Below, in pieces: positions 11,863-23,721 of a stretch of 64,000 nt of DNA (positions within the stretch are counted from its first letter, which is position 1; each line of letters opens with the position of its first letter). Source of the DNA: Absidia repens (Eukaryota; Mucoromycota; Mucoromycetes; Mucorales; Cunninghamellaceae); contig MCGE01000042.1 in NCBI GenBank assembly GCA_002105175.1, positions 1 through 64,000 of the forward strand. The letters are read 5' to 3'. Position numbers and translations under genes: made by a program. The notes under the pieces were generated by a model. That model ran no database searches and had not been told where the DNA came from. It saw only the letters and a program-made list of their open reading frames with translations.

Positions 11863-12512
11863 TACCCCCTTCTATCTTGTGGCGATCGACAATTCCAGGT
11901 CATTTAAGGTGCTAATCCCATCCCATCAAAATCCCCACTCTATTCTTGGAAACGTTAGAATGTTGAAGTCGTGCTCAACGACTTTTTTTTTCTTTTCTGG
12001 TATTTGGGAGTGCAAATTTAGAGTGTCTTGATACTTGTCTTTGTAAAATCGATATAGTACAAATATCTTGTCATAATTCAAAATTCTAAATAAAGGCTAG
12101 AAATATTCAATGCAAAACCGCTAACAAAATTGAATCTTGTGAGTATAATATAATCCTTAATCTGGAAGGGATCAAAGTAAGGGCTCTATGTGATATAATA
12201 AAAAATGGATACAAGGTCATGAATATGGCATGGTAAGCATGGTATTTAAACCGGATTTTATTTAAAGAGACAATATGTATTTGTTGGATAGACATGGGCT
12301 AATCCCAAAAAAAAAAGTATACAAATGAGTAAAGGGTAGAGTAAACTAAAAAGAAAAAAAAACGGATATATGTAAAGTGATTGATGTTGTGAATAATGTG
12401 AATGATGTGATGTATGCTGTGAATAAAGAACTAAGTTGCTAATACTAGGGGAAAAAGGAAAAGAAATGGAGGAGCGTAGGCGAGGCAGACGACTAACTAA
12501 AAAATGCATGTT
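11863..12512. other. Intergenic, 3' flank of the Myb-C2H2 gene
   Basis: AT-rich sequence between repeat copy A and the stop of the zinc-finger gene. Open frames here (for example 12258-12509 minus) are low in complexity and rich in Phe/Leu/Ser. No RNA gene or regulatory site was recognised. Confidence 0.4.
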
Positions 12513-15318
12513 TCAGTTATCCAAACAAATCGCTTGATTCCGGGCATTGCTTTTGTGTCGTTTCAGGGCATCCAATCTAATAGTAAACGAATAAGTAACA
12601 AAATCTTTGGATCAAGAAGAATCATGTTTTCTTACCTGGAAAATGTCTTTTGACAACCACCACATTTGTATGGTTTTTCACCCACATGTGTTTTCAAATG
12701 ACGCTTCAAATCATGATTCCGGCTAAATGCTGTATTGCAAAGTTGGCAGTTGAAGGGACGGTCATCAGTGTGCGTACGCGAGTGAGACTTGAGATTGTAT
12801 AATCTAGCAAATGCCTTGCCACAGTTGGGAAATAGACAAGGATATACGGTCTGAGGCTGGTTGTTGACCATGGTGGTGACTGGCGCGGATGATGCATAAA
12901 TCGACATCGCTTCACTTTGTGTATCGGCAAGGGCTGGGTCTGACCGTCTTCGTTTATGTTGTCCTGCAAGGCCTACTTTGGATGGGCTAATGTTTCCTGA
13001 TGCGCCGTCAATGTGCTTCGTCGTCGAGTTTTCATCGTTACGATTGTCATTGTTGAGGTGTTTGTTGTCATTCGTGCCACTATGCATCATAGCATTCCTA
13101 CCCACACCACCATCATGAAGGCTAGTTGCTGCATTCAGGTGAGTTCGCATCGTAGAGGCCAAAATAGAGGACGCATCTGTCGCTGTAGTAGATGTGCCAG
13201 TACTACTATTACCACCACCACCACTACTACTTCCCGTTGCCGCGTGTGCCATAGCTGCTGATGCTGCTGCCGCTGCCGCTGCCAAAGCTGCACTGGTACC
13301 GTCATTTCCACCGTTTTCCACATTGGCAAATAAATTGGAAAGGAAATATTGGTTGTTAGCTAACGCCTGGATTGTAGCCAATGGATTGTTGGAACCATGT
13401 GAGTCGTTGTCGTTTGTGTTATGTTGCTGCTGGCTAAGTTGTTGATAGAGTGAGAAGGCTGCTGCATCGGCGTAATTAAGTACAGGTGCGTTATGATGTT
13501 GTGTGGCAGTTGTGGGAGAGGTTCCAGGTGTTGTATTGGTGTTGTTTCCACTTGCGGTGCTAGTCGACGTCGGGTGTGATGTTGATGTAGTTGAAGTTGT
13601 ACTGACAGTTGGTGTAATGGGGTTGACAGGTGTAGTGGGTCCACTGTAGTTGATATGATCTAAATCGGATGGTGTTTCCACTGTGGCAAGTACTGGAGTT
13701 GCATCATTTGTTGATTTCGCAATATGTTGGGAAGTCGCGGTATTTGATGTGGTGATGTGTTCCTCTTGTTTGGCTGACGGTGGCGATAATTCCAATGGAT
13801 GACTAGTTCCTAGTAGAGCTTGAGATAACAATGCTTCGATGGCTTCTTGATCACCTTCTCGCACCTTTTCCGTAATCTTGTGAGCAATTTCTGTCCAGTC
13901 CGCAGGCTCCACGCGAGGTATAGAAGGTGTGTTTGATTTTGCATGATCTATAGGTGCTGTTGATGATGATGTGTTGGTGGTAGCTCCAGAAGGAGTAATC
14001 GCTAAAGAACTCGACGGTGATGATGCTCCAGAAAACCGCCCCGTTGCCAGTCCCTCGAGATGTTGTTGAAGTTTGGTAATATGTTCATCGTGCCGTAGTT
14101 TGGTTTGCAGCAATTCCGCATCCACATATTTTGAAGCAAGAGTATTGTCCCACCTTTGTTTGAGTTGTTTGCCTCTTCGCCCAGGTATCGTACTGGCAAT
14201 TTCTTTCCAGCGACCATATCCAAATCGTTTGATTCCCATCAAGAGCAGTTCGTCTTCTTCCCGAGTCCAAGTTCCCCTTTTGTAATCTTGCATAATTTCT
14301 TCTTGAAGTTCTAAACCGTCAACACTGGTATTCGGTGAGGCAAGTCCGGGATAATTTGTCATCAACATACTATCGCTGAGTGCTGAATTGATGCTGTTGT
14401 TGTTGCTGTCAGACTGTGATTGTACTTGGTGAAGATGCTGATTAGAATGATTTTGTTGATGCTGCTGTTGTTGAGCCAATGCTTGTCGTAAAACTACCGC
14501 TGCTGCTGCCGCTGTTGCGTTAGTTGCGTCACCATCATGTGATGCCACATCGTCTGATATCCTGTTGTTTGGTTTACTCGTCGGGTCTGCAGTCTGGGTC
14601 TTATCTACACCTATGCTAGGTCGTTTTGCGGTTGACAATATTGATGATGATGCCAGTCCAAGGAGTTGTAATGCTGTTGCTGCTGCTTCTTGATCCACTG
14701 TGTCTGCAGTGTTCGTTTCAAGGGGCTGATCTTTCTCCTTCATATCATCGTTCTGCTGTACACCTTCGCCATTGCCGACAGAGTTGCGCCTGACTTTATC
14801 CCATATCATTTGTAAAGACTCTGCGAAAAAACAGGAGGAGGAGGTGAATAACGAAAATTGAACAGTGTAAAAAAAAATAGTTCAAGTGAATGAGACCACT
14901 TACCAGGTTTTCCAGAAAGGGCAGCGGCAAAAGCATTGACCAAGTCGATATCATTCGTGGCATTCTGCAACAAAGTGGTTGGGGATATGGTGCCAGAACG
15001 TCCATTGGCCGAGTCTTGTCCGGTTGAAGCTTCCTTCAAGGTGGTATCAACATTGCTGTTCTGTGAGATAGAATTGGTAGGTGATTGGATGGTATGTGCA
15101 GGTTTTGGTGAAGGCACCGCCGTAACGTCAAGGTTGTGAGTGTCATCGGATAACGTAGGAAGAGGTCCTTGGTTGAAATGAGCCAGTTGGGTGAGTTCAT
15201 TAGCGTTTGTACGTTTGTTGTTGCTGTACTCATCTACCACTGAGGTTGCTGTTGTATTCGATATCCTGCGACGTTTTTCGCCGTGTGGTGTTGAAGAGAA
15301 AAGATGCACCCTTGCCAT
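12513..15318 (-). CDS. Myb/SANT plus C2H2 zinc-finger transcription factor
   Basis: Three exons give about 885 residues, starting MARVHLFSSTPHGEKRRR, a basic nuclear-localisation-like stretch. The second exon holds long Gln, Asn, Ser, Thr and Ala runs around one Myb/SANT domain, GTWTREEDELLLMGIKRFGY followed by GRWKEIAS and GKQLKQRW, at roughly residues 320-370. The C-terminus has two classical fingers (CLFPNCGKAFARLYNLKSH and CQLCNTAFSRNHDLKRHLKT) and a third, CGGCQKTFSR, that is split by an intron. The last exon (12513-12574) completes it with LDALKRHKSNARNQAIC; the 725-codon frame alone would stop short of this. In the third finger the last zinc ligand would be Cys rather than His. It is presumably a nuclear DNA-binding regulator; its targets are unknown. 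Confidence 0.85.
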
Positions 15319-15884
15319 TATATAAATAAGTTCCTAATAATAAAAAAAAAAAGATCTCAGTATTCATATTGTCTATACTGAGCAAGACGATGAAAGCACA
15401 AAGACAGCGACGATGATAAACATTGAACGAGGTATGAAGATTTACCGTTGGCGAATATTTTTCCCAAGGTCACTTTTATGCAAAAATGTTCGTGCGTAAA
15501 GCGTTCTTGTCAGACGGAGTTCAGTGAGGAAAAACGATACAACTACAAGCCTTCAGCCAAGCCTCGAATATGAACAAGGAAAGGAAGAAAGAAAATCAAG
15601 CAAAGCCTTCAGATTTTTTCAAAACAAAAATATGTCGGCGATTAAAAAATGTCCTGGCATGCAGAGGCACTCGGTGAATACATTTGGTGACACCATATCT
15701 CGTTCGGCATTACTTGTAAAAAAAAAATAATAAATAAATATAAACAAAAGATAAGGTCAAAGGCACGGAAGCAATAATAACAAGGAGAATTTTATTGATA
15801 TTGATGATGACATGATATGTAAAGATGGGCAGGGTATATAAGATATTATAAATAATATAAAAATCATATAATGCTACGCTGATA
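15319..15884. other. Intergenic between the Myb-C2H2 and bHLH genes
   Basis: Leader and promoter of the zinc-finger gene and 3' flank of the bHLH gene (TTTTATTGATATTG near 15790, a poly(A)-signal complement). An open frame at 15524-15730 shows no recognisable motif. Confidence 0.4.
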
Positions 15885-17315
15885 CTATGGATGAATTTGG
15901 GAAGTTGTAGTCAAATTGATACTGAATTCATTATCAGCGGGGATGTTGAAGCTTGAGACACCAGCAGGTGAATCAGCAAAGGAAGGACTCGAGCCCCTTT
16001 CTATCGTGTTTGGCATCACCAGAGCAGGAGTACTTGGTCGGTGTTGGATGTTGCGTTGTAACTGATCGTATACAGAGGGATGTCGCTGTGATAAAGATGA
16101 GGAAGTTGATATTGAAGTTACAGACATCGGAGGGTGATCCAGTGGAATGGACATAGATGAATACAATGATGCTGGTCGTTCACTGGTGTGTAAATGTCGA
16201 TGATATCCATGTGAAAAATCGGCATCAGTGGTGGATATGTTGTATCTGGTCAATAATTCTTGCTGATATCGTACTTGTTTTTGCAAAACTTCAAATTGTT
16301 TTTGCTGATTTTGTTGTAGTAAAAGAGCAGTCAATGCCCTAGATCGCAGGGATAGTTGCTGTTCTTGCTGGTTGTTGGGACGGGTTCGCTTTATGTGGTG
16401 TTCGTTGGCATAATGGCTATGACGGCGTCGCAATAAATGATGAGGGCCATGCATCAAATTACCGTTACAACCCTCGACTTTCACGCGTCCTTGGAGAGTG
16501 CTGAGTTTGTTGCGTAATTTATGGTTGCATTTATCGAGATGGCGGATGTATTCCACGGCTTTGAATAAAATGGTGCTTTTTGAGTTGTTGATATTCCTGA
16601 GCGTTGGTATAATTTCAATCATTTCCCTAAAGCCTGTGCGAATGTTGTTCCGTCGTTTCTGTTCAGAGGCGATATGATTGGCACGCTTTTCTTCTTTGCT
16701 TAAGAGATCCCGAGAATATTTGAATTTTCCAGAAGCAGAAGTACCGTCTTCGTCGTCGCTATTATTGGTATGTTTGCTGGTGGAAGCGTCGATCACTTGC
16801 TGCTCGGATTTGGTTTCAGTTTGGACAGTTGACAGTGCTTTTTGTTTTATGGTTTGTTTTATTGCTGTTGAATGAGAAATTGGTATTTCACGACTTTGAC
16901 GTAAAAAGATAGGAGAGTCAACCTCGTAGGATAATGTGGACGTGGTGCAGCTTGCCGTCTTTCCGTCAATGGGAATATGGTCCAAAAAGTAAGAAACTGG
17001 TGCTTTGTTGTAGCTGATTGCATCACCATTTTTGTTCAGAGGAGAGATATCATCAAAAAGCGAAGTAAGTCCACCATCATTGTCAGTGAGAGAAGATTCT
17101 ACTAAAAAAAAGTACATATGAGGAGTCTTGTTTTGTCTTCAGCATAAACAATCTTTTCAAGCCTTACCGTCCAGCATAGACTGTTCGTTCATTGAAGGAG
17201 AATTGATATCACAGTGACTAGACGCGGTCAATGAGGGCAGAGTATCCCAACTACTAGTGCTTGTTGTACTGGTGATGCTAGACGTTTTGTGCGAGGGATC
17301 ATATTCTGGGTCCAT
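15885..17315 (-). CDS. bHLH transcription factor
   Basis: Two exons give about 455 residues. The start MDPEYDPSHKTSSITSTTS at 17315 is joined through an intron at about 17106-17166 to VESSLTDNDGG. The bHLH region reads RANHIASEQKRRNNIRTGF, then REMIEIIPTLRNINNSK and STILFKAVEYIRHLDK, followed by a short coiled stretch HKLRNKLSTLQGRV. The basic region and the SKS-linker helix 2 resemble the Ino4-type factor at 24616, so the two are likely paralogs that recognise E-boxes (CANNTG), usually as heterodimers. The rest is low in complexity, with a Gln-rich central part and a Ser/Thr/Pro-rich tail. Its role is not known. Confidence 0.85.
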
Positions 17316-18992
17316 GGTGATGGTATTCGCTGCTTGATTTAGAATAGGAACGGAGAAAAAGAGGAAGGAAGTATAGTACAAGAATGATAATATATATATA
17401 TAAAAGATAGAGAAGAAGGAGAAGAAAAAAAAGGAAGCAAACAACAAACAGCAGATATCGCTATTTTATCTTCTGCTCTGAGATAAGAAGATCGAAACAA
17501 TTAAATCACCGCACTTTTTCCTGATATCGTAGTAGCTGAAAATTGATAAAAGCATTGCGGGGAAGTCGCAGCGGAGAAAACTGTGGGACAGAACAACAAT
17601 AAAAATGCACACACACACACACACACGACATTGATGATTTGCAATCAGCTCCAAGTTTAATATATAATGCAATGATCGCATTTCTGATCTACCTAATTAC
17701 TTGATTAATTATTATTACTTTGCCTGTTCGTTTATCATCATGATGGCTAAAATAGAGTATTTCAGTTCGCTAATGACAATTCCTTTTCTTTCAATTTTCT
17801 TAAACAACTATGGCCTCTCCTTTATCGATAGCATTTGTATTTAAAAAGGGTGATGTCGGAACGTATTACTCCACCATGTAACATGCTGAGATGGAACCTC
17901 ATGTGATATCATATGTTGCAAATACATTGCTATGATAGCACAATTTGTAAAGCAATATGCAAATAGAAATAGCAACACGATGATGTATCCATTATTTTAT
18001 GGATTCCATTGAGCAAACGCCATTTTGGACTCGTATTATTTGTATGGTTTTCTTGGGAAAATGGTCGCTATTACTGGGATTGAACATTTGTTTCGTCATA
18101 TTTATTCTTTTTTTTTGAACCTGGAAAATTAAAAAATTAGACAAAATATAGAAGATAGGGTCACATTAGACTGGAAAAAGTTGAGAGTAGCAGAATTCTG
18201 TAGATTTATACACAAGTGATGGTTGTCCATAATCAGAAGCTAGTAAGACTTCATTACATTTTGGTGGTTTTTATATAATCTAGGGCAATTTTTATTCTTG
18301 TCTTTTTTTCATTCCTTTTCTCCTCTCATCTGACTTATATACCTTCCTGATCTCGACACTTCCCTTATATAATTGTGTAGTCTATATTTTTGATCTAGTT
18401 AGCTGTCTCCTGTATTTTTATTATATAGCGAGAGACAATTCATTTTGTTTAGTTATTAATTTATTCACAGTAGGGACCCAGAAGAACGATATTAACAGGA
18501 ATGCAAAATTGAATAGTTATTATTGATAATATTATTACTCTGAAGTGTGTAGCCATGTTATATCTAACAAGGCAGTGGTCGTCTTGAACCTTCTGTGTTG
18601 TTTTCGAGGCTACAGTTCAGCGTTAGCTGTAGTGTCAGAGCGCCGACCCAACGGAGAATCAATATTAACAAAATGAAATGGTTCAGGTTATAGCAAACCG
18701 TAAGAATGTTGATAAAAACAAGAATATTTGTTTAAATCACATATTGGGAACATCATAACATACGTAATGGAACCTTAAGGAACATTTTATTAATAGACTG
18801 AATCTAAGCTTTCTCTTGTAATCAAAGATAAACTAAGAGAAAAGCACCACACTGTAAAAGGCAGGATACTCGTAACACAATAACAATAGTTGCTTTTTTA
18901 TAAATAACGGGATGGTCAGCACATAATAAAACCATATCAAAAATCTGGTTTATTTCCTCTATTCTCGTTTTTTTATTTTAGCCCACAGAAAC
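17316..18992. other. Large intergenic gap upstream of the bHLH gene
   Basis: Contains a (CA)n tract at about 17607-17627, AT-rich sequence and one small open frame listed separately at 17999. I see no further gene, tRNA or rRNA. The segment ends at dispersed repeat copy B. Confidence 0.4.
17999..18118 (+). CDS. Possible 39-residue membrane microprotein
   Basis: ATG at 17999 opens a 39-codon frame: MDSIEQTPFWTRIICMVFLG, then KWSLLLGLNICFVIFILFF and TGA. It has an acidic/polar start and a hydrophobic C-terminal half that could span a membrane once. It is isolated in a long intergenic gap, the last codons come from a T run, and no family was recognised. It could easily be chance. Confidence 0.2.
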   Translation: MDSIEQTPFWTRIICMVFLGKWSLLLGLNICFVIFILFF

Positions 18993-19965
18993 ATTTCAAA
19001 TCCCGCACACGTGTTTTTATTTCCTTGCAATTTTTTTTTTTCGCCTCGCCCTCTCTCTTTCTTTTTCCAATTTTTTTTCTTCACCATTCAACTTACTTGG
19101 GGTTATATTGGACTTAGATTAGTATTAGGTCTAGTTTAGAAGGGTTGTCAGCTCAGGGATTATAACATGCATGGGGAAACCTTTTCATTTTGGATTCAGA
19201 ATTTTGGACCATCCTTAGTTGGCTTATTAGAGTCTTCATTAGCTTAGTTTAGTTTCAGTTTATCGATAGTGTGTATCTATATCTGAATAAAATATATCTC
19301 TTTTTACTTGCTTCAATGAATTATGTTCCACTAGTCTCTCTCATGTTTTGCACAATAGTTTCCATTTTTTACTATCTATCAATCCCGTTTGATTAATGTT
19401 GACCGATTTCATAATTCAGTCAAAGAGAGATATTTCTTTTGTCTTTCTCATGTCTTGTACTGTACAATTATGCTCTATACAAGTTTTCCGATCTCCCTCT
19501 ATCTCCTTCAAGAGATCTTCATTAGAGCCTTTGTTACGATGAGCCCCGCACTTTTTATATTTACCAATGTGCTTCAAATAAAAATATGTTTGTTTTTTTA
19601 TTAATCATCCTCTGACTCATTAGATAGTAAACATTCTGTGTGTTGTTTTATGATTATCCTATTAAACTGTATCTTTCAAACTCACCAAAAATAAAGTACT
19701 ACCTTCCTCTTAGAGTCCCAGAGACTGATTGCTGATTCTAGGTCAATCAATAGAAACGGTATCACGGCTTCACTGATTATGTTGATGCACCAAGGCCGTT
19801 CCATGAGAGTAGCCGCTGTTTATCTTCGCTTTTTGACTTTTTTCCGTCCCTAGGGACCTAGCGTCTGACTGACAGTACTGGGTTACTTGAAGAAACGAGG
19901 GTCTAATCCCGCAATATCATTCATATTAATCAGCCTAGGCCGTGCCATCAGCGTAAGCCCCTTCC
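18993..19965 (+). repeat. Dispersed repeat family, copy B (long form)
   Basis: Starts TTTCAAATCCCGCACACGTG (CACGTG at 19008-19013), then a T/C-rich stretch, GACTTAGATTAGTATTAGGT, ATGCATGGGG, GAATAAAATATATC near 19285, repeated CTCTCATG/TTTCTCATG modules and TTCAAATAAAAATATG near 19572. Similarity to copy D continues past the usual 0.7 kb end through AGACTGATTGCTG, GACCTAG..ACTGGGT and CAGCCTAGGCCGTGCCATCAG, so the full element may be about 1 kb. No open frame. Confidence 0.85.
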
Positions 19966-20549
19966 CCCCCCCTTATCAAAAATATAACCCACTGGACTGA
20001 GCATCCGCGTTGTGTTTATGAGACTTTTTTTTTTTATTTGTTTCCCTAATTGGGCTACTTTGAGTTCTTTTCCGATTAAAAGATATCTGACGCTTAAAGC
20101 TAATGTTTCGTATCTCAGTGGAGTTTTTCGCTCAGGAAATGACAGCGATGAACCTCTGTGAACCGGGGAGATTACGCGGTTATATAAAAAAAAAATTGAT
20201 ACGCCCCTTTGTAAAAGCAGGAATTAAAATAAAATTGAAATCTAGAGAAAAGTGGTCTCTTGTGGTGCTACTAGACTATAACTACAATTTTTTTTTAAAA
20301 AAAAATTGATCCATAGCACCACGGCGCATCTTTTTCTTTTCTTGTTGGTGGCATGATCGAAAACGACAAAGGCAGGCCATGCTTTTTAAAAAAAAAATCT
20401 TGATCAAACTTGATAGAGCAGTAGCAAATGAAACTTGAGAGATGAAAAAAAAAGGTCTGGAAGGGAGGGGTTCGTGCCCATTTTATGTGTTGTAAATTTC
20501 ATTTTTCTACTCTCTACTACAGTTAAAAGAATAGCCCGAATAAAAAGGA

Positions 20550-20702
20550 ATTGTTACTGCATTGGTTATTGGTGCACTTGATGAATACAATTCACTTCTT
20601 TTTTTTTTAAAAAAAAATAATTAAATTAAGTTTTACCATATCGTTTGAGTTGGTTTCGTTGTTACTGCATTGATTCTTGGCCCCCATTTGATGAATACGA
20701 CA
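20550..20702 (+). repeat. Direct repeat upstream of the complex I subunit gene
   Basis: TTGTTACTGCATTG followed by TTGATGAATAC occurs at about 20550-20588 and again at about 20660-20700, spaced about 108 bp apart. Between the copies is a palindromic T8-A8-like tract. This region (19966-20839) otherwise contains several T-run/A-run pairs near 20290, 20385 and 20610 that could form hairpins. No gene was seen in it. Confidence 0.6.
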
Positions 20703-20839
20703 AAAAAAATCCCCCATCCGAGCGGAATTTCAACCTCACTGTGACGTGCGGGCAAGTCGACCCCCCGCTCTCATAATAACTTTTTTTGAAAAGGTAATAC
20801 TCTTTCTTATCCTTTACTCTTCTTACATTATCTTTTACC

Positions 20840-21176
20840 ATGTCGGTTCTCACCTCTGTTTCTGGTTTCGCTGCGTTTGGTGTCCTCGTCCGAACCTACG
20901 CCCTCGGTCTCCAAAAGCGACCTCTTTTTTCCAGTAAGTGATTATTTTTTTAAATTCTTTGTATAGTATTTTTAGTTGATATATTCGTTGTTAATTCTAT
21001 TCGTAGATCCTGGTGGACACGCTCTTGCCGCTACAGTGTTCGGTAGTGTAGGATACTTCGTTTACAACTTGCAAGAACGACAAAACGCACAAATGGCTGG
21101 CAAGAAGGATCTTTTACTCAAGAATCGTGCCCGTGCTGAAGAAATTGCCCAGCAACAAGCCGCTCTCGCTCAATAG
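20840..21176 (+). CDS. Small mitochondrial complex I subunit (NUXM / 14 kDa-like)
   Basis: Two exons (20840-20933 and 21007-21176) encode 87 residues: MSVLTSVSGFAAFGVLVRTY, then ALGLQKRPLFSNPGGHALAA, then TVFGSVGYFVYNLQERQNAQ and a charged C-terminal helix. The layout of an N-terminal hydrophobic helix, an ALGLQKRP..PGGH link, a second membrane helix and an Arg/Gln/Lys-rich tail resembles fungal accessory NADH:ubiquinone oxidoreductase subunits of the NUXM/NDUFC2 type. These sit in the inner-membrane arm. The assignment rests on recalled family resemblance, not a search. A TGACGTG sequence lies about 100 bp upstream of the ATG. Confidence 0.65.
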
Positions 21177-22120
21177 TTAAGGATATATTAGACAGGCGAT
21201 GAATTTAGCTTCAAGGCGTAATCACCAATCGAGCATATCCTACCCAACAACTCTTCTGCGATCAGCTATTTATTATATATCTTTCAATTTTTATTCTTAG
21301 TTTTTTATTTTGTAGTATATAGATCCAATCCCCCTTTATTTATATACAATACATCCCACTATTCATTTATGACATCCCAAATCACACACACACACACAAC
21401 TCCACGCTATATATTTTACATCTTCTCTTCACCCGCTCACATATACACTTTTTTAGAGCAATTTTGATTCAATAAAAAATCTTTATTTTTTTTCGCCAAT
21501 ATACAAAATCTGTTCTATCAGTTTTGGAACAAAAAGCTAGGAAGTGCTCTTTTGATTGGTGTTTCTGTTGAAAGAGGTGGAAATGAGATGGCTGATTTTT
21601 TATTGCCAGGTTACTGAAGATAGATGATTTATTTTGTCTGTTTGAAGGGACCATATCACTCCATCACAATAAAAATTTAAAAGGTTCCATATCATTCGAT
21701 GATTTGAAGTTATCTCGCATGGACAATCATTTATTATTCATCTTCTATCTAAAATCTTCTCTGTCCGATTATATTGATATATATTAGATAATGCCTAGTT
21801 AGTGAATTAGTATTGTATCGCTACTTCTAAATTCGATTTATATGCCTATAGTCTATATTGAATAAAAAATGAAATACATTAATACATAAAATACTTTTAA
21901 AAAAATGAAGATCAAGGCAAAAAAGCAGGTCTAGCACACATATCATATATATATATATATATATATTGGTATTTATTTATTGGTAATAAAAGCATAAACA
22001 TATAATAATAATAATAACAATAATAGTAAGCAAATCTATTGATAAAAGAACGCAACAATAAAGATCGCCTGATGGAATGAATAGGACGGGAAAGGGGTAG
22101 TAATAACAAATGGGAATAAA
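21177..22120. other. Intergenic between the complex I gene and the PKA-R pseudogene
   Basis: The 3' flank of the complex I subunit gene has a CA-rich tract near 21385. An (AT)n tract lies at about 21945-21966 and AT-rich DNA follows. I recognised no gene. Confidence 0.4.
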
Positions 22121-23256
22121 CTATTCATTCGCTTGTTTAAGGATGGCATGGTAGTTTTCAGAAGAACATCCGTAACAGGTTCTAATAAACGAGTAAATGC
22201 TTTCTTGCCCAGGGTGATACACTTCAGTTTTCCTGCAGCAACTACGGTGGCAGCACGAGGTTTATCATTCAACAAGACCAATTCTAACAAAAGGCAAATG
22301 GTTAGTATACATGGCATCTGATCCTTGTTTTTGTTTTGTTATTTACCTACCTCCGAAATAATCACCGTTTGATAATCGATTGACTTCTTGTTGAGAGCCA
22401 TCACTAGTTGTTTTGTAAAAGATCGCAGTGCCTTGTTCAATCAAATAAAAGGTGTCGCCTACAACATTTTCCTTGACCACAACGTGGCCATCCTCCAATT
22501 GCACAGGTTTCAAAGCATTGGCTATTTTGTGTCGATCGTAAGGTTCCAAAGACTTGAAGATGGTCCGTTGATCAGACAGTCAAGCGTGCCGGATTCCGCA
22601 ATATAAAAGTAGTCGCCAACCCCGCCTTGCTCAATCATCTAGGGCATCCTTGGTCACACACTTTTCCACCATGGCGTTCACCACATCCACATGTTGCTCA
22701 TCATCGAGAGATTCCTGAATAAAAAATTGTTGTCAATCGCCACACCGATCCGTTCGCGCTGTTCAATACTTTTGGGAAATGACTGTCTTGACAAAAGTCG
22801 AGCGTCGAGGTCGGTTGACAGTGATTCGGCACTAACGGAGGTACGGTCGTCCACGGCTGCTAAGCGAAGCCATCGCCATAGAATGCAGGTCACTAACACC
22901 ATTCCGAGATTCAATCTCGTCATCGCCATGGACACCAAACATAGTTTCATCTATCTATATATTAGATGTATCCGTTAGTATACTGAATATACTTTTGACT
23001 ATCATATCTCCTTTTCTTACCATGTTTACCAAAAGGACTAGTTGTCGAAGACAAGCAAACACCACCACGATGATTAGCACGCCCCATTTCCAGTTTCTTT
23101 GAGGAAAAAATAAGCACAGAATTGCAAATCTTCTGATTGTTTCTGTCGTACTTGTTGATTGAGTTCATTCAGTAACCCTTCGTATTCATTGAGGTTGAAT
23201 GGTTGATGATCAGTGTTGGGCAAAGAAAACGGATGTATATCTTGTTCATGTGACAT
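22121..23256 (-). pseudogene. Degenerate cAMP-dependent protein kinase regulatory subunit
   Basis: Every part of a fungal PKA regulatory subunit is recognisable, but the gene cannot be read through. From 23256: MSHEQDIHPF, the dimerisation domain (ELNQQVRQKQSEDLQFCAYF), an acidic linker, an RRTSVSAES pseudosubstrate site, IGVAIDNNFLFRNL, then GGVGDYFYIAESGTLDCL of cAMP domain A. Domain A stops there. Its remaining roughly 60 residues, including the phosphate-binding cassette, are missing and the sequence jumps at about 22562-22575 to SLEPYDRHKIANALK. Domain B is present (GDTFYLIEQGTA, NDKPRAATVV) and the frame-shifted end NYHAILKQANE reaches a TAG at 22121-22123. Frameshifts are visible near 23105-23110, 22845, 22706-22710, 22636-22641 and 22152-22162. 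Mucoralean fungi often carry several PKA-R paralogs, so this is probably a dead copy. Confidence 0.85.
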
Positions 23257-23721
23257 TCTTCGCAAACTGTGAATATCAAGCGGGCAAAAAAAAAAAAAAA
23301 AGGGGGGATGATAATGCACCGCTGGGGAAATGTTTAAACACCGCTGCCCACCACAGGTCTTTTGTCTTTGATTCACTGAATAACGGCAATGTGTGTAAGT
23401 TGTATGCAAAGAAGATGGTCATAGTAAGCGCATCATTAAAAAGCATAGAGATTGTGCAGCTCCCAAAATTTTAATTTTCAGACCATTTGCATTGTCTTCG
23501 TGCTTTTAGTCGTGGTGTAGTTTTTATTGAAAAAATAGGATACATTTCACCTAGGAACATCATAAATCGTCATAATTCTTTTCAATTTTTGAAATTAAAT
23601 GCCCTTTCTCCAGATTATATCTCCTGCCCCAATTGGAAAGGGCGCCACTGGATGAGCTGAATAACATTTGAAAAAGGTTATCGAGAGTACTAATAAGGAC
23701 TGAAGTTCAGTAAGAGACCAC
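23257..23721. other. Intergenic flank upstream of the PKA-R pseudogene
   Basis: AT-rich sequence with an A run near 23286-23301. No gene or RNA was recognised before repeat copy C. Confidence 0.4.

Noticed and set aside
13013..13445. Plus-strand frames inside the Myb-C2H2 gene
   Set aside because: Shadows of low-complexity minus-strand coding sequence.
18993..19013. tRNA gene suggested by the B-box-like TTTCAAATCCCGC
   Set aside because: No acceptor stem, anticodon arm or A box upstream; the sequence is the start of the dispersed repeat.
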